A stretch of DNA of 64,000 nucleotides from Neoechinorhynchus agilis (Eukaryota > Acanthocephala), in contig CM121341.1 in the NCBI GenBank assembly GCA_051530055.1, positions 12,772,001 through 12,836,000 of the forward strand, read 5' to 3'. Positions within the stretch are counted from its first letter, which is position 1. Every line of letters starts with the position of its first letter. Positions 1 through 10,689 of the stretch are shown here, piece after piece. Under the pieces are notes generated by a model, which did not search any database, had not been told where the DNA came from, and saw only the letters and a list, made by a program, of their open reading frames with translations. Both the position numbers and the translations under genes were made by a program.

Positions 1-1180
1 CGAATGAGCAGATTCGCATCTTCCAAAATATCTGTTTGGGTAATTCCGAATGGGCGATCTTCTGGATCATCGGGATCAAATTAAATGAAACCACGACATT
101 CAGTGTTCAGCAGTTCGGTCTTAGAGGCAAGGCATTCTGTAAAACGAACAGTGGCTTGGAGATTTTCCTGATCTTAGATTTGGTACCAGAGTTGATATGG
201 GAGAATTGGTCTTTGATGATATCTTTGACAAATTCGGAATCTTTCTATTTGAGGTCAATGTGAACGCCCTCGCAGGCTGGTTAGATAGGGTTAGACCTCT
301 ACACGAGGAAGAAATTGGGGAAGATTGATGACCTTCCAAGTAACTTTTATGATGCGAGATTGCATTAAAATAAGGAGACGGTTACAGGCGATGCTCCAAG
401 TGTTCAAGAGTGACAAATTGAATGGTTGATTGATTTGAATTGGAGTAGAATAACGTAGTGACACTGTTGGAGGACCGAGAAGGAGCCGAAAATGCGCCAG
501 AAGTATGAACACCTGTGAAGGATTCAAGAGGAAAAGTACTTCTGCTCTTAATAAACCAAGTCCAGTATTTTCGAATTCTGGGCAGTCTGTGAAAAAATTC
601 GTGTGCTGTCCTTGACAGTTGGCGCAACGTCTATTTCGAAGATTTGGGCAGTTGCCAGAAGCTTGATTCGAGTCCGCACGGTGACAACTTTTAAGCGATG
701 GATGAGGGCGATTTCGATACCAATGGTCTCACATTTGGCAGATATTACAACGAGGAAAGATGAATTCGTCTTGTTCGCAGTTATACCTTTGAGAGAAATG
801 AATTTTGAAGCAGTTGAAAGCACAAGAGCGTGGGGTAAACAAATCATCTCGGACATGTTTTGATTCTTCTACCATGGCGGCTGAGATCGGTTGACCAGAT
901 ATTCTAGAGTTGAGGGAAAATTTGACTTTACATTGGAATGATTATTCAAAAAGATCTTTTTCATCATTGCTCAAATGCGAGTGTAGATAAATGCACAAGA
1001 AATTGTACTTTTGGTGAAGAAGAGTATGGATTGAGCGAAGTCAGTCAGGTGAACCAACCACTCATAATTAGTGACATAAATTCGCATTGAACCAGCATAA
1101 TAGGTAAAGCGGTCGATACGTTTAATTCCATCATTGTCAAAGGAGCGCGCCCAAAGAGTGATGGTTTGATCATACATAGG
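1..1180 (-). mobile_element. LINE ORF1 remnant, inverted 5' part
   Basis: On the minus strand, residues near 971-1177 (WARSF.NDGIKRIDR..TY) match the ORF1 of the longer LINE at 27.7-31.6 kb. The match is to the stretch just before its zinc knuckles. The frame is broken several times further left (548-856, 382-627, 121-339), so no protein can be made. The segment abuts, head to head, a plus-strand reverse transcriptase piece of the same family at about 1190. That arrangement is what twin-primed LINE insertion produces. The left edge runs off the window or decays beyond recognition. Confidence 0.6.
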
Positions 1181-1189
1181 TCGCCAACG

Positions 1190-2330
1190 ACCTTCGCTCG
1201 ATCTCCTTGCAAATCACCATCTACGAACGTGCTCTAGCGCACAAACTTAATCTTTTCGCCTTGGAGCACAACTGGATATCCAAATACTGCCATGGTTTTT
1301 TGAAAGGGAAGTCTGTTCACTCTGCGTTGGCTGATATTTATTCGAACTTTGGCGACGATGCGTACCCTCTACTTGCACTTTTAGCAGTAGACCTGTCTCA
1401 AACCTTTGACAAAATCCTCCTAAGTTTCATTGTCGAAATATTGGAACTTTTCAGTGTTCCACATAACCTAATTGCTAGGATTCATAGTATGCTTTTCTCG
1501 AAAGCTTTTTATTACGATGATGATGTTGGCAAGACGTTTTATTACCTTCTTAACGGTGTTCCACAAGGATCGCAACTCTCCCCTATTTTATTCCCTTTTT
1601 TCTTCTCAATACATTGTACAAAATTATCCTCTTAATGCATCTATGATTTGTTATGCAGATGGCATCATTTTTGTGATGAAATCTCATAGGCACCCAGGCT
1701 GAAACTTTTAATCGAACAATCCATAGAGTATCTAAACACCACACTACCTCACATGAACCTTTCTCTTAATTTAATGAAAACAAAATTGATCATTAAAACC
1801 CGCTCAAGCCGAATACGCAGAGACTTCAAACTATTTTTTCTTCACTTTTATCCAACAATTCTCAATCCGTATCGAACAACTCTTTTATGCCCAACAAGCT
1901 ACGTATTCTCGGACACACGATCACAGTCGATTTATCCCCTAGGACAGACATTACTCAAATGAAAAAACTTCCAGAAGCAAAATCGAAAGCAACTCGTGTC
2001 TATTAATTGTCGCTGAGTGTTAATAACGTAAGAACTATATGGAAAACTTGGGCTATCTCCAGCCTCCTTTTTTATTCTAGAGGTCGCCCTCCTCAGGCAC
2101 ATTGATTCATTGCCACAAGCCTGGGCTGAGTTTCTAAAGGATTTTTGCCTGCGACGTTGCGATCGATGGACATCTAACATACACCTCTGACACAGATATC
2201 CTTTGTTGTTATCGCGACACCAGATAACGCAATATTTTCGCAACCAGTAGTTGCAGCGCAGGGTGGCAAACGGCCGCCCAATGTTATGAAAATCCAAATT
2301 ACCTCTGAAATGAAAGAGCAATTACTTGCT
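1190..2330 (+). mobile_element. LINE reverse transcriptase remnant
   Basis: Non-LTR reverse transcriptase fragment of the same family as the minus-strand LINE at 27.7-31.6 kb. Visible landmarks are LRSISLQ at the left edge, motif A (LLAVDLSQTFDK, near 1380-1410), motif B (NGVPQGSQLSP, near 1550-1590) and motif C near 1650. Motif C reads YADG instead of YADD, so one catalytic aspartate is lost. Frames change near 1620 and 1700. The thumb region (KLRILGHTITVDLSPRTDIT) is readable near 1895-1960. This is a dead copy. Confidence 0.7.
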
Positions 2331-2825
2331 CAAAATACAAACCAAATCAGCTCTTCACCTGATCCAGCTTATCTCGAGCCTCCACCAAGAAAATAGCCGT
2401 ACTCGGTCTCGATTATTTCCAACCCGATATAACCAAGCGAAATCTTATATAGGAAGTACCTTGCTTCCTGGCTCCGATCCTTCAATGATGACGTACAACG
2501 GATAGTCAAAGTCACTTATTTCGGAGAAGAGCTCAAAGTTCATTTGACAAATGATGTACATCGAAAACAATTTTAAAACTTCTTGGCACTGAAAAAGATC
2601 CCTGGAATGGCCTTTGAGAACAGCTCCTGCGAATCGACATTTCTAATCTCTGGAATTTCTCCAGATTTCGACGAGGACTACAAGAAAGCATTCGAAAAAA
2701 AATTCCAGCGTAAAACACTGTTTTTCATTATATTTCGTAAGTCGGGGAAACCAATTCCCAGAGCTGTAATGAAAGCTGACATCGACACAAGGAACGTCCT
2801 GATAGAAAGATGTCTTTTCCAATCG

Positions 2826-2930
2826 AGGCTCTTCAACTTCTGAAGGATCTGAAACGACGCCTTCAGGTTACAACCGGCGATGCAAGGTCAGGTCAAGACC
2901 TGGTTCAAAATATCAGCATCGACCGTTAGC
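2826..2930 (+). mobile_element. Scrap of RLE-type LINE C-terminus
   Basis: The translation contains LLKDLKRRLQVTTGDARSG and then LVQNISI. This is the same signature (L..RL..TTGDARSG.FL.QNI) seen in the C-terminal domains at 23.4 kb, 46.0 kb and 62.7 kb. About 35 codons are recognisable. It sits directly after ORF1-like sequence of a different LINE, so it is a nested or adjacent scrap. Confidence 0.5.
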
Positions 2931-3339
2931 CTCACACTCTCTCGTATATCGAGACGCTGTGCTAAGAAGTCAATACAACCAACAAACAACGAGATAAAGC
3001 ATCTTGATCAAATCTTGAGCGAGTTTTCAACAAATATTACCTGAGAATAAATGATGCGATCCACGACCTCGAAAAAAAGGCTGGAAAAACACTTTGAGAG
3101 GCTGATCACTTCCCTTTCGGAAAGCTTTGATCGAATTAGCTCAATTCCATCTAATGGAGCTCAGGCACTTGTTAAAGGATTTCATGTTCCAATAGTAGAC
3201 GAGTCGAGAGCAGTTACTATTTTGGACAGTGAAATGGATGACGGCGAAGTTTTCGTTCGATCCGTGATTGAAGAACAGAAACTATTGTGCTCCGAGGGTT
3301 ATAAACACGTTTTATTAATTTAAGAAAAGCACGATCCAC

Positions 3340-3760
3340 ACACTTCTCAGCATCTATCTTTGCTGAAGGTGTCTGGATGTCGGATGTTGAGCGCAAGGGA
3401 GGTGGGACTTGTCTTTGAAGTAGTTTTAATGTGCGATCGGAGGCTTTGTGCAGGAGATGACCGATTGGAGTCTTTCCTTGTTCTCCGGTTGTTAAGCTAA
3501 AATTGGGCTTGGGGGAGGAAAGATTTTTGGTAGAGGGTGGTACGAGCGAGGGGGGTGAAAAAGGTTGGGGTTACGGGTGTTTACGAGGGAAGAGTATTTA
3601 GAGATGAGGGAAGAAAATTGTAGAGGGGGTTAAAGAAGACGGAGGGCGTTTTTGGAGAAAATGGAGTGGGGGTGGGCGTCGAGGGGAGGGAGTGAAGTCC
3701 CGCATATTCTCGATGCTCTGACAGTTTCAATTAGCGATGTTTAATTCAGAGATAGGTTTA
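3340..3760 (-). other. Pyrimidine/purine-skewed non-coding stretch
   Basis: The plus strand is strikingly G-rich and A-rich with few C, especially 3500-3700. It has no convincing reading frame. It adjoins the 3' side of the minus-strand Penelope fragment and may be its untranslated end. A similarly purine-rich stretch occurs at 32.4-33.7 kb. Confidence 0.3.
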
Positions 3761-4310
3761 TATTGAAAATTTTCGGCCTTTGCGTTGGCCTTCTTGAGTC
3801 AATCTACAATTTAAAAGAAGCATTGTCAAATAGTTTATCCGGTAGAACCCGCAGACTGAGTTTTGTTGCCAACAAAAATACCTGTTTGCTGGATCATGAT
3901 AGCTTCCATAGTCACTCTGTCGAGTCATACGTCACTCCTCGCAAGAACCTCGACGCCATCAAAATTGATCTCGTGCGCACTGCCATTGATGTGGGACACT
4001 ATTTCAGAGCTCACATCAGACTTTGATAGCTGCTCTTCTGTGCCCAGCAATCCTTTTTAGATTGTTCGTTGTCCCACATATCACAGACTGCAATTCGAAC
4101 ATGGGATCTTATAGACACATCCATCAGGAACATCCTCATTCTTCGGTCGGAGTATTCCTTGGAGACTGTCACTATCGATTCGTTTGATCACGGTTTCTAT
4201 TTTAGAGTTCCAACTATCACCGATGAATGATTCCTTGATAAATTGCTTCTTTTCCTCCTGGTTGACTGTTCTCACCAGAGGAACATATCGAGCTTCCATG
4301 AGCTAATTAA
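3760..4310 (-). mobile_element. Penelope-like element fragment (GIY-YIG end)
   Basis: Minus-strand translation at 4081-4299 gives a linker ending VYKIPCSNC, the conserved start of the Penelope GIY-YIG endonuclease module. The following sequence gives SEIVSHINGSAHEINFDGVEVLA and a MEAI segment, typical of the C-terminal half of that module. Only this terminal part remains and it is broken. It lies inside the plus-strand LINE at 2.4-6.6 kb, so it inserted later than that LINE, or the two decayed together. Confidence 0.6.
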
Positions 4311-6589
4311 GAGGAGGAGAGCCGATCCACGGCCGAGTTAAGGTTGCTGCAATGGAACTTCGGTGATCGTCTGGGTATTTCTAAAATACTGGTCAAAGCA
4401 GAGAAATACTAGGCGGTTTGCATCCATGAAAAAAAAGAATCCACACATTTGATGATTTACCAGAAAGCATTAAAACATTGTTCCAGTCTCTTCAATCTTT
4501 TAACCCCAAGCAAGCCTTAATTCACATGGTCTCTTATCCATTTTGAAGTCGAATCTTTTATATTCTCTTATCTGTAATTTTATCCCACCCTACCTTTCGT
4601 GTGCCAAAAATTTTATTCGTTTTGAATGTTGGGTAACTTTTACATACGCCCTAAAAGATTCATTTGGCGTACGACAAACAAATAATAAACAATTTACTGA
4701 ATGCCGGCGTAGACTTCCTTTTCGCAGATTTTAATGACCCTTCCGAAAAATGGATTCGTGCGATTAGCCGCTCTACGGACTCTCACGGTATTATCTGCTC
4801 TCCTTACCCTACGTTTTCTGCCCCAGATAAGAGTTCTCTCGATCTGTGTTTAGCGAGAAAATTGTCCACCATCATACCTACGGTTTGCTCTCAATCAGAG
4901 CTGCTCCACATTTTCGGTCACGTCACACTTGTCTGGAATCTTCCACCGAACACTCCTTTAAACAGGAAATTTAAACTGTCTTCCCTAAACATCCAACTTT
5001 TCAACTCAGCTGCATCTTTTCTCTTCGAATGCTGTAACAAAGTGCATCTCAAGGCCTTGAATGGCTTTCTGGCATAATCGAGTTATTCATTTGTAACTAC
5101 GGTCAATAGATGCACTAGGGGAAGAGGCAGACCGCGACTATTGTCGTTTTATGGGCGAGAGCTCTTCGAAGCTAATCTGGAAGGAAACTGAGCTTTCTAA
5201 ATTATGGTCGTCCTTATGCTGGCCATATCGAGCTCGCTTCCAGTTGAACTGTGATAAAACCTAAATCAGTTCGCTGCTTCCCTACTCTTTCTCATGGTGG
5301 AGAATCGCCATTAGAAAAGGTTTATCCCCTGGTACAGCGCTTCCGGTGCCTAGATTAAAGAAGAGGGCCTAATAGCATTGGTCAAGGCCCTCTGCCAAGA
5401 ATATTCCGCAGGTTGCTCCCGAGTTCAAGCGACATTACATTATCAGACATTGAAACTGGAAAAATAAAATCTCCACGAATGATGCCTCGGCTTCTTTCAA
5501 GGCCACCAATGTTTTACCTAATAGTAATATTAGTTTCCTCGCTGAGGCTATGATTCGGGCGCCTCATTAAGAGTGGACCATCATCAATTAACTAAGCGGG
5601 TCTTCTTAGTTCCAGAATTCCCTAGTTTCCATTTACGGGAGAGCTTTAGCCCGTTTTATCCTGCAATTTGCACTGCAGCATCAATGCATCGATCCACGAT
5701 GCTATGGATTTTTACCAACAAGTCTGTACATTCCGTGGTACAAGAAATAGCAAACGAACTTTTATACCAACCCGTGCTCTTCAAATCTACTATTCTCATT
5801 TGATACATTTAAGGCCTTCGACAACAACAGCATTGATTTTATTATAACAATTTTACCGTATTTTAACTATCCCTACAATGAAATTGCTCGCGTCACTAAT
5901 ACCCTGAATTCAATGACCTTTTTCCGAGACAACCCCCTCCATACAACCATTTCCAGCATAAAGGAGTTTACAAAGGCTCACCGTTGTCTTCTATCCTTTT
6001 CTGCTTGGCAATGCAATACATAGCTAAAAATTGTAATATTTGTAAGAGTATTTCTCTATATGCAGATGACCTTACGACAGTCGTCATGGATAAAGAGTGC
6101 TCTCGCTCTTGTCCTTTTTTATCAGAAATGATGCCTCATATGGGACTAGAGCTTAATCCAAGTAAGTCCCAACTGTTAATAAAAACTAGTTCTGTCGTTG
6201 TGAAGACAACCTTGAGGGAGACATTCTACAAGTATTTCGACCAGGAGGCTGTTGCATCTCCTAAAAAACTCACAATCCTGGGATATACTTTCATCGCTAA
6301 TTTTTCGCCCACCCCCGATCTAACGAAATTTAAACGCCTCTTAAAAACGGGCGGGTCTTTTATTCACGAGGACGTCCGCCTGAACAGCGGATCAGATTCC
6401 AAAGCTCCTTTCTTATTGCTCTACGAAATCTATCTTACCCTTGGGCGCGCACTCCCTTCTGGGCCGACAGAAGCAATTTATGGATTGACATTAAAAGGAA
6501 ATAACTATAAATGGCAAGCTTATAGCAAAACGGAGCCAAAGCTAATCGCTAACGACTAATTATGCAGCCTTATACAACATAATTACATG

Positions 6590-8180
6590 TCGAATAAATC
6601 TCTCTTCTTCATCGTTACACATTCCAGTCAAATAAGGCAGATTATAGGATAAAACTCAGAATAAAGCCATCCTGACCAACTTTTTAGACCTGAAGAAGTC
6701 CGACGAGGCCCACGAAATATTGTGTGAAAGGGAATTAATACATTTAATTTCTATATCATCAAACAAAACATATGTCCATGAACAACACCTTTGCTGAGAT
6801 CATTGTATCAGTCATTTTCAAGGCACTTGAATTGATATTAAGCGATATACAATTGGTTAAATGCGACTTTAGCGATCTCTATCGGGTATCGCGGACCGAC
6901 CAAAATAATGACATAAATGAAAAACGTAAACCCTGTTGACGTATTACTCTAACATGACGTTATATTTTGTTACGCGTTCTTTCACTCACCAGATACACTA
7001 AAACGAGGATCTACGACCGTATACGTTGATGTGCGAAAATATCGATTGCCGATCGTTCGATTAATTGTGGACTTTTTTCAATACATTGCTCGCCACCCCC
7101 GACTTGGTGTGTAAGAGTTTTTATTAATAATTAGTCAGCCTGTCGTCTACCCCAAAAGTGTTAACGCGAGGCACACGTGCCTTCAATAAATTCTACTTTT
7201 TGTTCTCACACCTTGGCTCTAACGATGCGTTGGAAGTCGCAAAAAAAGGTCATTCACGCCGTCCAAATGTTCATTCGGTGCTTTCGGAAACGTGCAAAAT
7301 ATTACAAATTACGAAATGGCGAATCGTCGACGCGAATAGCCTAGTGGAACGTAATGACTTTTGCACCGTCAGCCGCTTTGCTTTTGCAGACACAAGAGAG
7401 TAGTTATCCTTCAAAAATTTTCTCAGGCTGAAATTTGAGAATGGCGACGCTTGCAATCTCTTCTGCAATTAGAGGCAGCGAAAGTGCGTGTAGTTGCCGT
7501 CAAACATCAAAATAGATTGAGACCATGATGCAGAAGTGCTGACATTCGGAATGAGCAAGACTGTCTCTACGAAGAGATAATACACGATCAGTTTTCTTGG
7601 TCTAATTCGAAAAACAGCTTCATGGCTAAGTCTGTGAAATGAGCGGAAAATCACCGGAAAATTATCCTTTTCTTAACTCGATAGCCTTCCCTATAGTCAA
7701 TCCATTATGTCACAACATATCTTTGACAGCTCGTCTTTTTTACTGTCGTTTGTGTTGGAAAAAACCCTGGATTCTCGGCTATTGGTTCAGCAAAGAAAAC
7801 CATTAGAGCTGTTCAATTTTAAGATGGATCGAATTTCTATAGTCCTGCGCTCATATATATCAATCAGGGAAACCCTTAGTGTAGATTTTTTTGGAATCAT
7901 CTTAAAAAATTGGGAGGTCTCATGATGTTTCTTCCTTTGAATTAACTGAGTTTATTCATATGACTTTCTATGCAAATTTTCTATTTGCCTGGGACCTGTT
8001 TTAAGGCGGCCATGATCATAAAACTCTAAAAATACATTTGAAAATTACATCTTCGCATTGCGTTTTCTTTAAAGTCCAGTCAATTCAATCCTATTTTATC
8101 AAAATGTCGATATGTGATGAGGTACAGGGGGAATGTGATTCGAATTATTGTTTAGAAATCTACATCCGCGGTAAATGATT
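6590..8180. other. Gene-poor spacer
   Basis: AT-rich sequence with only short, unrelated open frames (for example 7158-7403 and 7707-7925) that show no recognisable domain, repeat or promoter context. No gene is called here. Confidence 0.5.
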
Positions 8181-8187
8181 TTGTTTG

Positions 8188-8250
8188 TTAAGGACGTTTC
8201 GAACCTCGTCGGGTTCATCATCAATTTGTTAGTAGTAATAGACGTCTTTT
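8188..8250 (-). ncRNA. Hammerhead-ribozyme-like motif
   Basis: Read on the minus strand from 8246 down: a GACGT arm and a C (GTC cleavage-type triplet), a 17-nt loop, TTGATGA, a GAACC/GGTTC hairpin, GAAA, then ACGTC. ACGTC is the exact complement of the GACGT arm. This matches hammerhead order for a stem-III-open form. Two deviations are visible: the first core C is T, and one extra T lies before stem II. It is probably a relic of a Penelope-type terminal ribozyme rather than a working one. Confidence 0.4.
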
Positions 8251-8995
8251 GGGCGAATCTCTTGGGATCCCCATCGATTGATTAGGACACTATATCTTCA
8301 AGTGACGGAACACCAATTCATAGGTACCTTTCACACTTATCTGTAGTTGCCAAATCTCCTTTTAACATTTGTTTGATTCTCAAAGCCGAAATCACTGACC
8401 TGTTTTTTCCAGCTTGGTAAATTGAATTTCCCGTCGTAGTATTAGACAAAGCAATCAGTCGCCGTATTTTGCACAAACGCCATTCATAAAGGTGAGCTCT
8501 CTTGAGCCATTTCCACCCAAAAGCGAAATATCAACTAAGATGAATTCGGTGTATGTACTAAGTATGTTCTCACTTGTCTTAACAGAAGGTTTTAATCGTG
8601 TGCAGTACCCAGCTCTACAATTCGTTCCTAGTAGGCCACTTAGGATTTAAAGTTCGATAGGTTATCTTGATTTTATATACTTTATGCTAACTTCTCATTC
8701 TCAGTACGACGCCTTCACTGCAGCATGGGGCACTGGAGAAACTATATTTTGGTGTGATATAATTCTATCTAATAGTAATAGGCTCCATATTTTGGGTTAC
8801 TTTATTGTTTCAGATACAAATGAGTATTTAAGAAAAACTTAGGGTCACTTTTCAAAAATACACAGTTCAAATCATTTTCGCTGTTGATGCTTTGATGTTT
8901 ACTTTATTAATACCATAGGATTGGGAACCAGTAATAGATGACAATGCGCAATCTCCAATTAGTATTTTCAAAACCTGTTGCCCTTCTGTTTACAA
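8250..8995. other. Spacer, nothing recognised
   Basis: AT-rich, short frames only, no repeat or RNA gene seen. Confidence 0.5.
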
Positions 8996-8997
8996 TA

Positions 8998-9264
8998 CAG
9001 TGGAACATCGCTTATGAGAATTAATTGGGATAGGACACCATTCCGATACGAGCTTTTTTGGGATAACCAAAAAGCGAAATTGGGGAGAATTGCACAATTT
9101 TGGCTTTATTGTTGAAATTTATCACTTATTTTATCTCTGTACCCGATTGCATACCATCGTTTTTTTTCGCTGAAAGGTCGCTGATTCTCTTTTAGCGACA
9201 GTAGTTGAATAGTACAACATTCTGATGTGGATAATTGACGTTTCGGATAATCGACGTTCCACTG
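8998..9264. mobile_element. pogo/Tc1-type MITE
   Basis: Starts CAGTGGAACATCGCTTAT and ends with the imperfect reverse complement (ATAATCGACGTTCCACTG). It is flanked on both sides by TA (8996-8997 and 9265-9266). A CAGTGGAAC..CGATTAT-like end with a TA target duplication is characteristic of pogo/Tigger-group Tc1-mariner elements. At 267 bp it has no coding capacity, so it is a non-autonomous MITE. Confidence 0.7.
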
Positions 9265-9266
9265 TA

Positions 9267-10680
9267 CACAGAATTTAGATACCAATAGGGATAGATGGAA
9301 TGTCAGATATATAGTGTAATCAGAAGAATAGCTGTAAGCTTTTATCGTTGATGTTAAACGTCTTTTAGGCATTTTATGCTTCCCATACTTAAAATCACTA
9401 TCGTTCATCTTCTGAGAACTCAAATGCACTTTTCGTTAGTTTATTTATGCATGCCTCCAACCTTAAACCCCGTGGGCCTGATTGCGACGACGACGAAACA
9501 AGCTCTGAAGAACTTCTGGGGTATCAATCAAGGAAGTCGTGTAAGAGTGGATGCGCTTTACACTCAGTAGCGGTGCTTTGTCCGCTAAGATTCACCCCTG
9601 AACGAGAAACCTTGATCCAGCTAAGATAGGTGTGTCGTTTGCACCTGAGAGCTATCATATACCCATCAAAACCAAGAATGATCACTGTGTTGGTAGACAG
9701 GTTCGAATTTTGTTAAGGCTCGAGCAGGTGCATTGGAAATTCGGAATATACCTTTCGCTTACTGTCGTTATTTCTATCTTAGCCAAAAAATTATTTTTCC
9801 TTCTTAAACCGTGGATACAATCAATAAAAGAACCTTCATTTAAAACAAGGTCATTAAAAAGGAAACTGAAACTATATATTTAAGAAACCATTATTTTAAA
9901 GACGTGTAATTGTTTTATTTTTGTTTTGTTGGGAAACCTTTAAAGATTATGCATTTGAGCTACGTGATGACCGAGAATAGGCAAAATATTTGTTTGGTTT
10001 TCGCTGTTGCTTTCCAGTAAATACACCAGACAGAACCAGTTAAGGAAATCACGGAACGTTTCGAATATTCCATTTATTTTTCCCTCCATTGGATGTACTT
10101 GAGAACAAGCGGATGTAATTGCCGAGCCTATTTACTCGCACGATTCCTAAAATTTGCTCAGTACTTTACATTGCTGAACTTGACTTTTTTCAAGGGTGCA
10201 ATAACTTTTTGAATCGTGTGCATGTGACGGATGTCATTCCTCAAACCGCGATCCACTTACGTATGACAGCTTCGAAAAATCTCTGCAAGTCTTGGGAACA
10301 TCAACAAGGTGTTTTGGCACACAAATACGGGCGCCAGAGCTTTCCTTTTGCGTTTTCTAAGCAATTTGTGGCTCGTTCATTGCCATTTTAGTTTCTCTCT
10401 AGGGCTCAAGTGGCCACCACGATGATTCACTCTAGTATTCGAGTATCAGAAACCGGCGTACTCTTCCTCGTTGCTTCTACGATATATATGTTGTGTGTAT
10501 GTGCTTCGACGTACTTGTCACCGTGTCCGTTTCGCCTCTGATGTGCTGACAGTAGAACCAATTGTCTGATGGGCGTATGCGCGAGTCTGAATACTTTCTC
10601 TAGTCCTCCCTGCACCAGTTTCCTAAGCAGCCGTAGTATTTTTATTTGCCCAGCAGTCTGTTAGTCCGTCCGCCGTAGAT
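9267..10680. other. Spacer upstream of liprin gene
   Basis: No supported gene. A 60-codon open stretch at 9447-9629 rich in Asp, Glu and Ser and another at 10119-10391 have no recognisable domain. This interval may include the liprin promoter and untranslated leader, but no clear TATA element was identified. Confidence 0.4.
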
Positions 10681-10689
10681 AGATCAAAA

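Larger units (their letters stand above)
2440..6570 (+). mobile_element. Second LINE copy (ORF1, APE, RT), interrupted
   Basis: A plus-strand copy of the same broad LINE type. ORF1 residues (VTYFGEELKVHL near 2510-2545, then 2583-2843 with RKSGKPIPRA) align with ORF1 of the 31.4 kb copy. The endonuclease start (LLQWNFGDRLGISKIL) lies near 4340-4390. The endonuclease C-terminal part (FADFNDPSEKW, near 4720-4755) is at 4664-5077. Reverse transcriptase pieces lie at 5800-6559, including an intact catalytic SLYADDLT box near 6050-6080 in a 191-codon open stretch. A Penelope-like fragment on the other strand separates ORF1 from ORF2. There are frame breaks throughout, so it is not active. Confidence 0.65.

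Noticed and set aside
9447-9629. Asp/Glu-rich frame as an upstream liprin exon
   Set aside because: No similarity to liprin N termini and the ATG at 10690 already gives the expected start.
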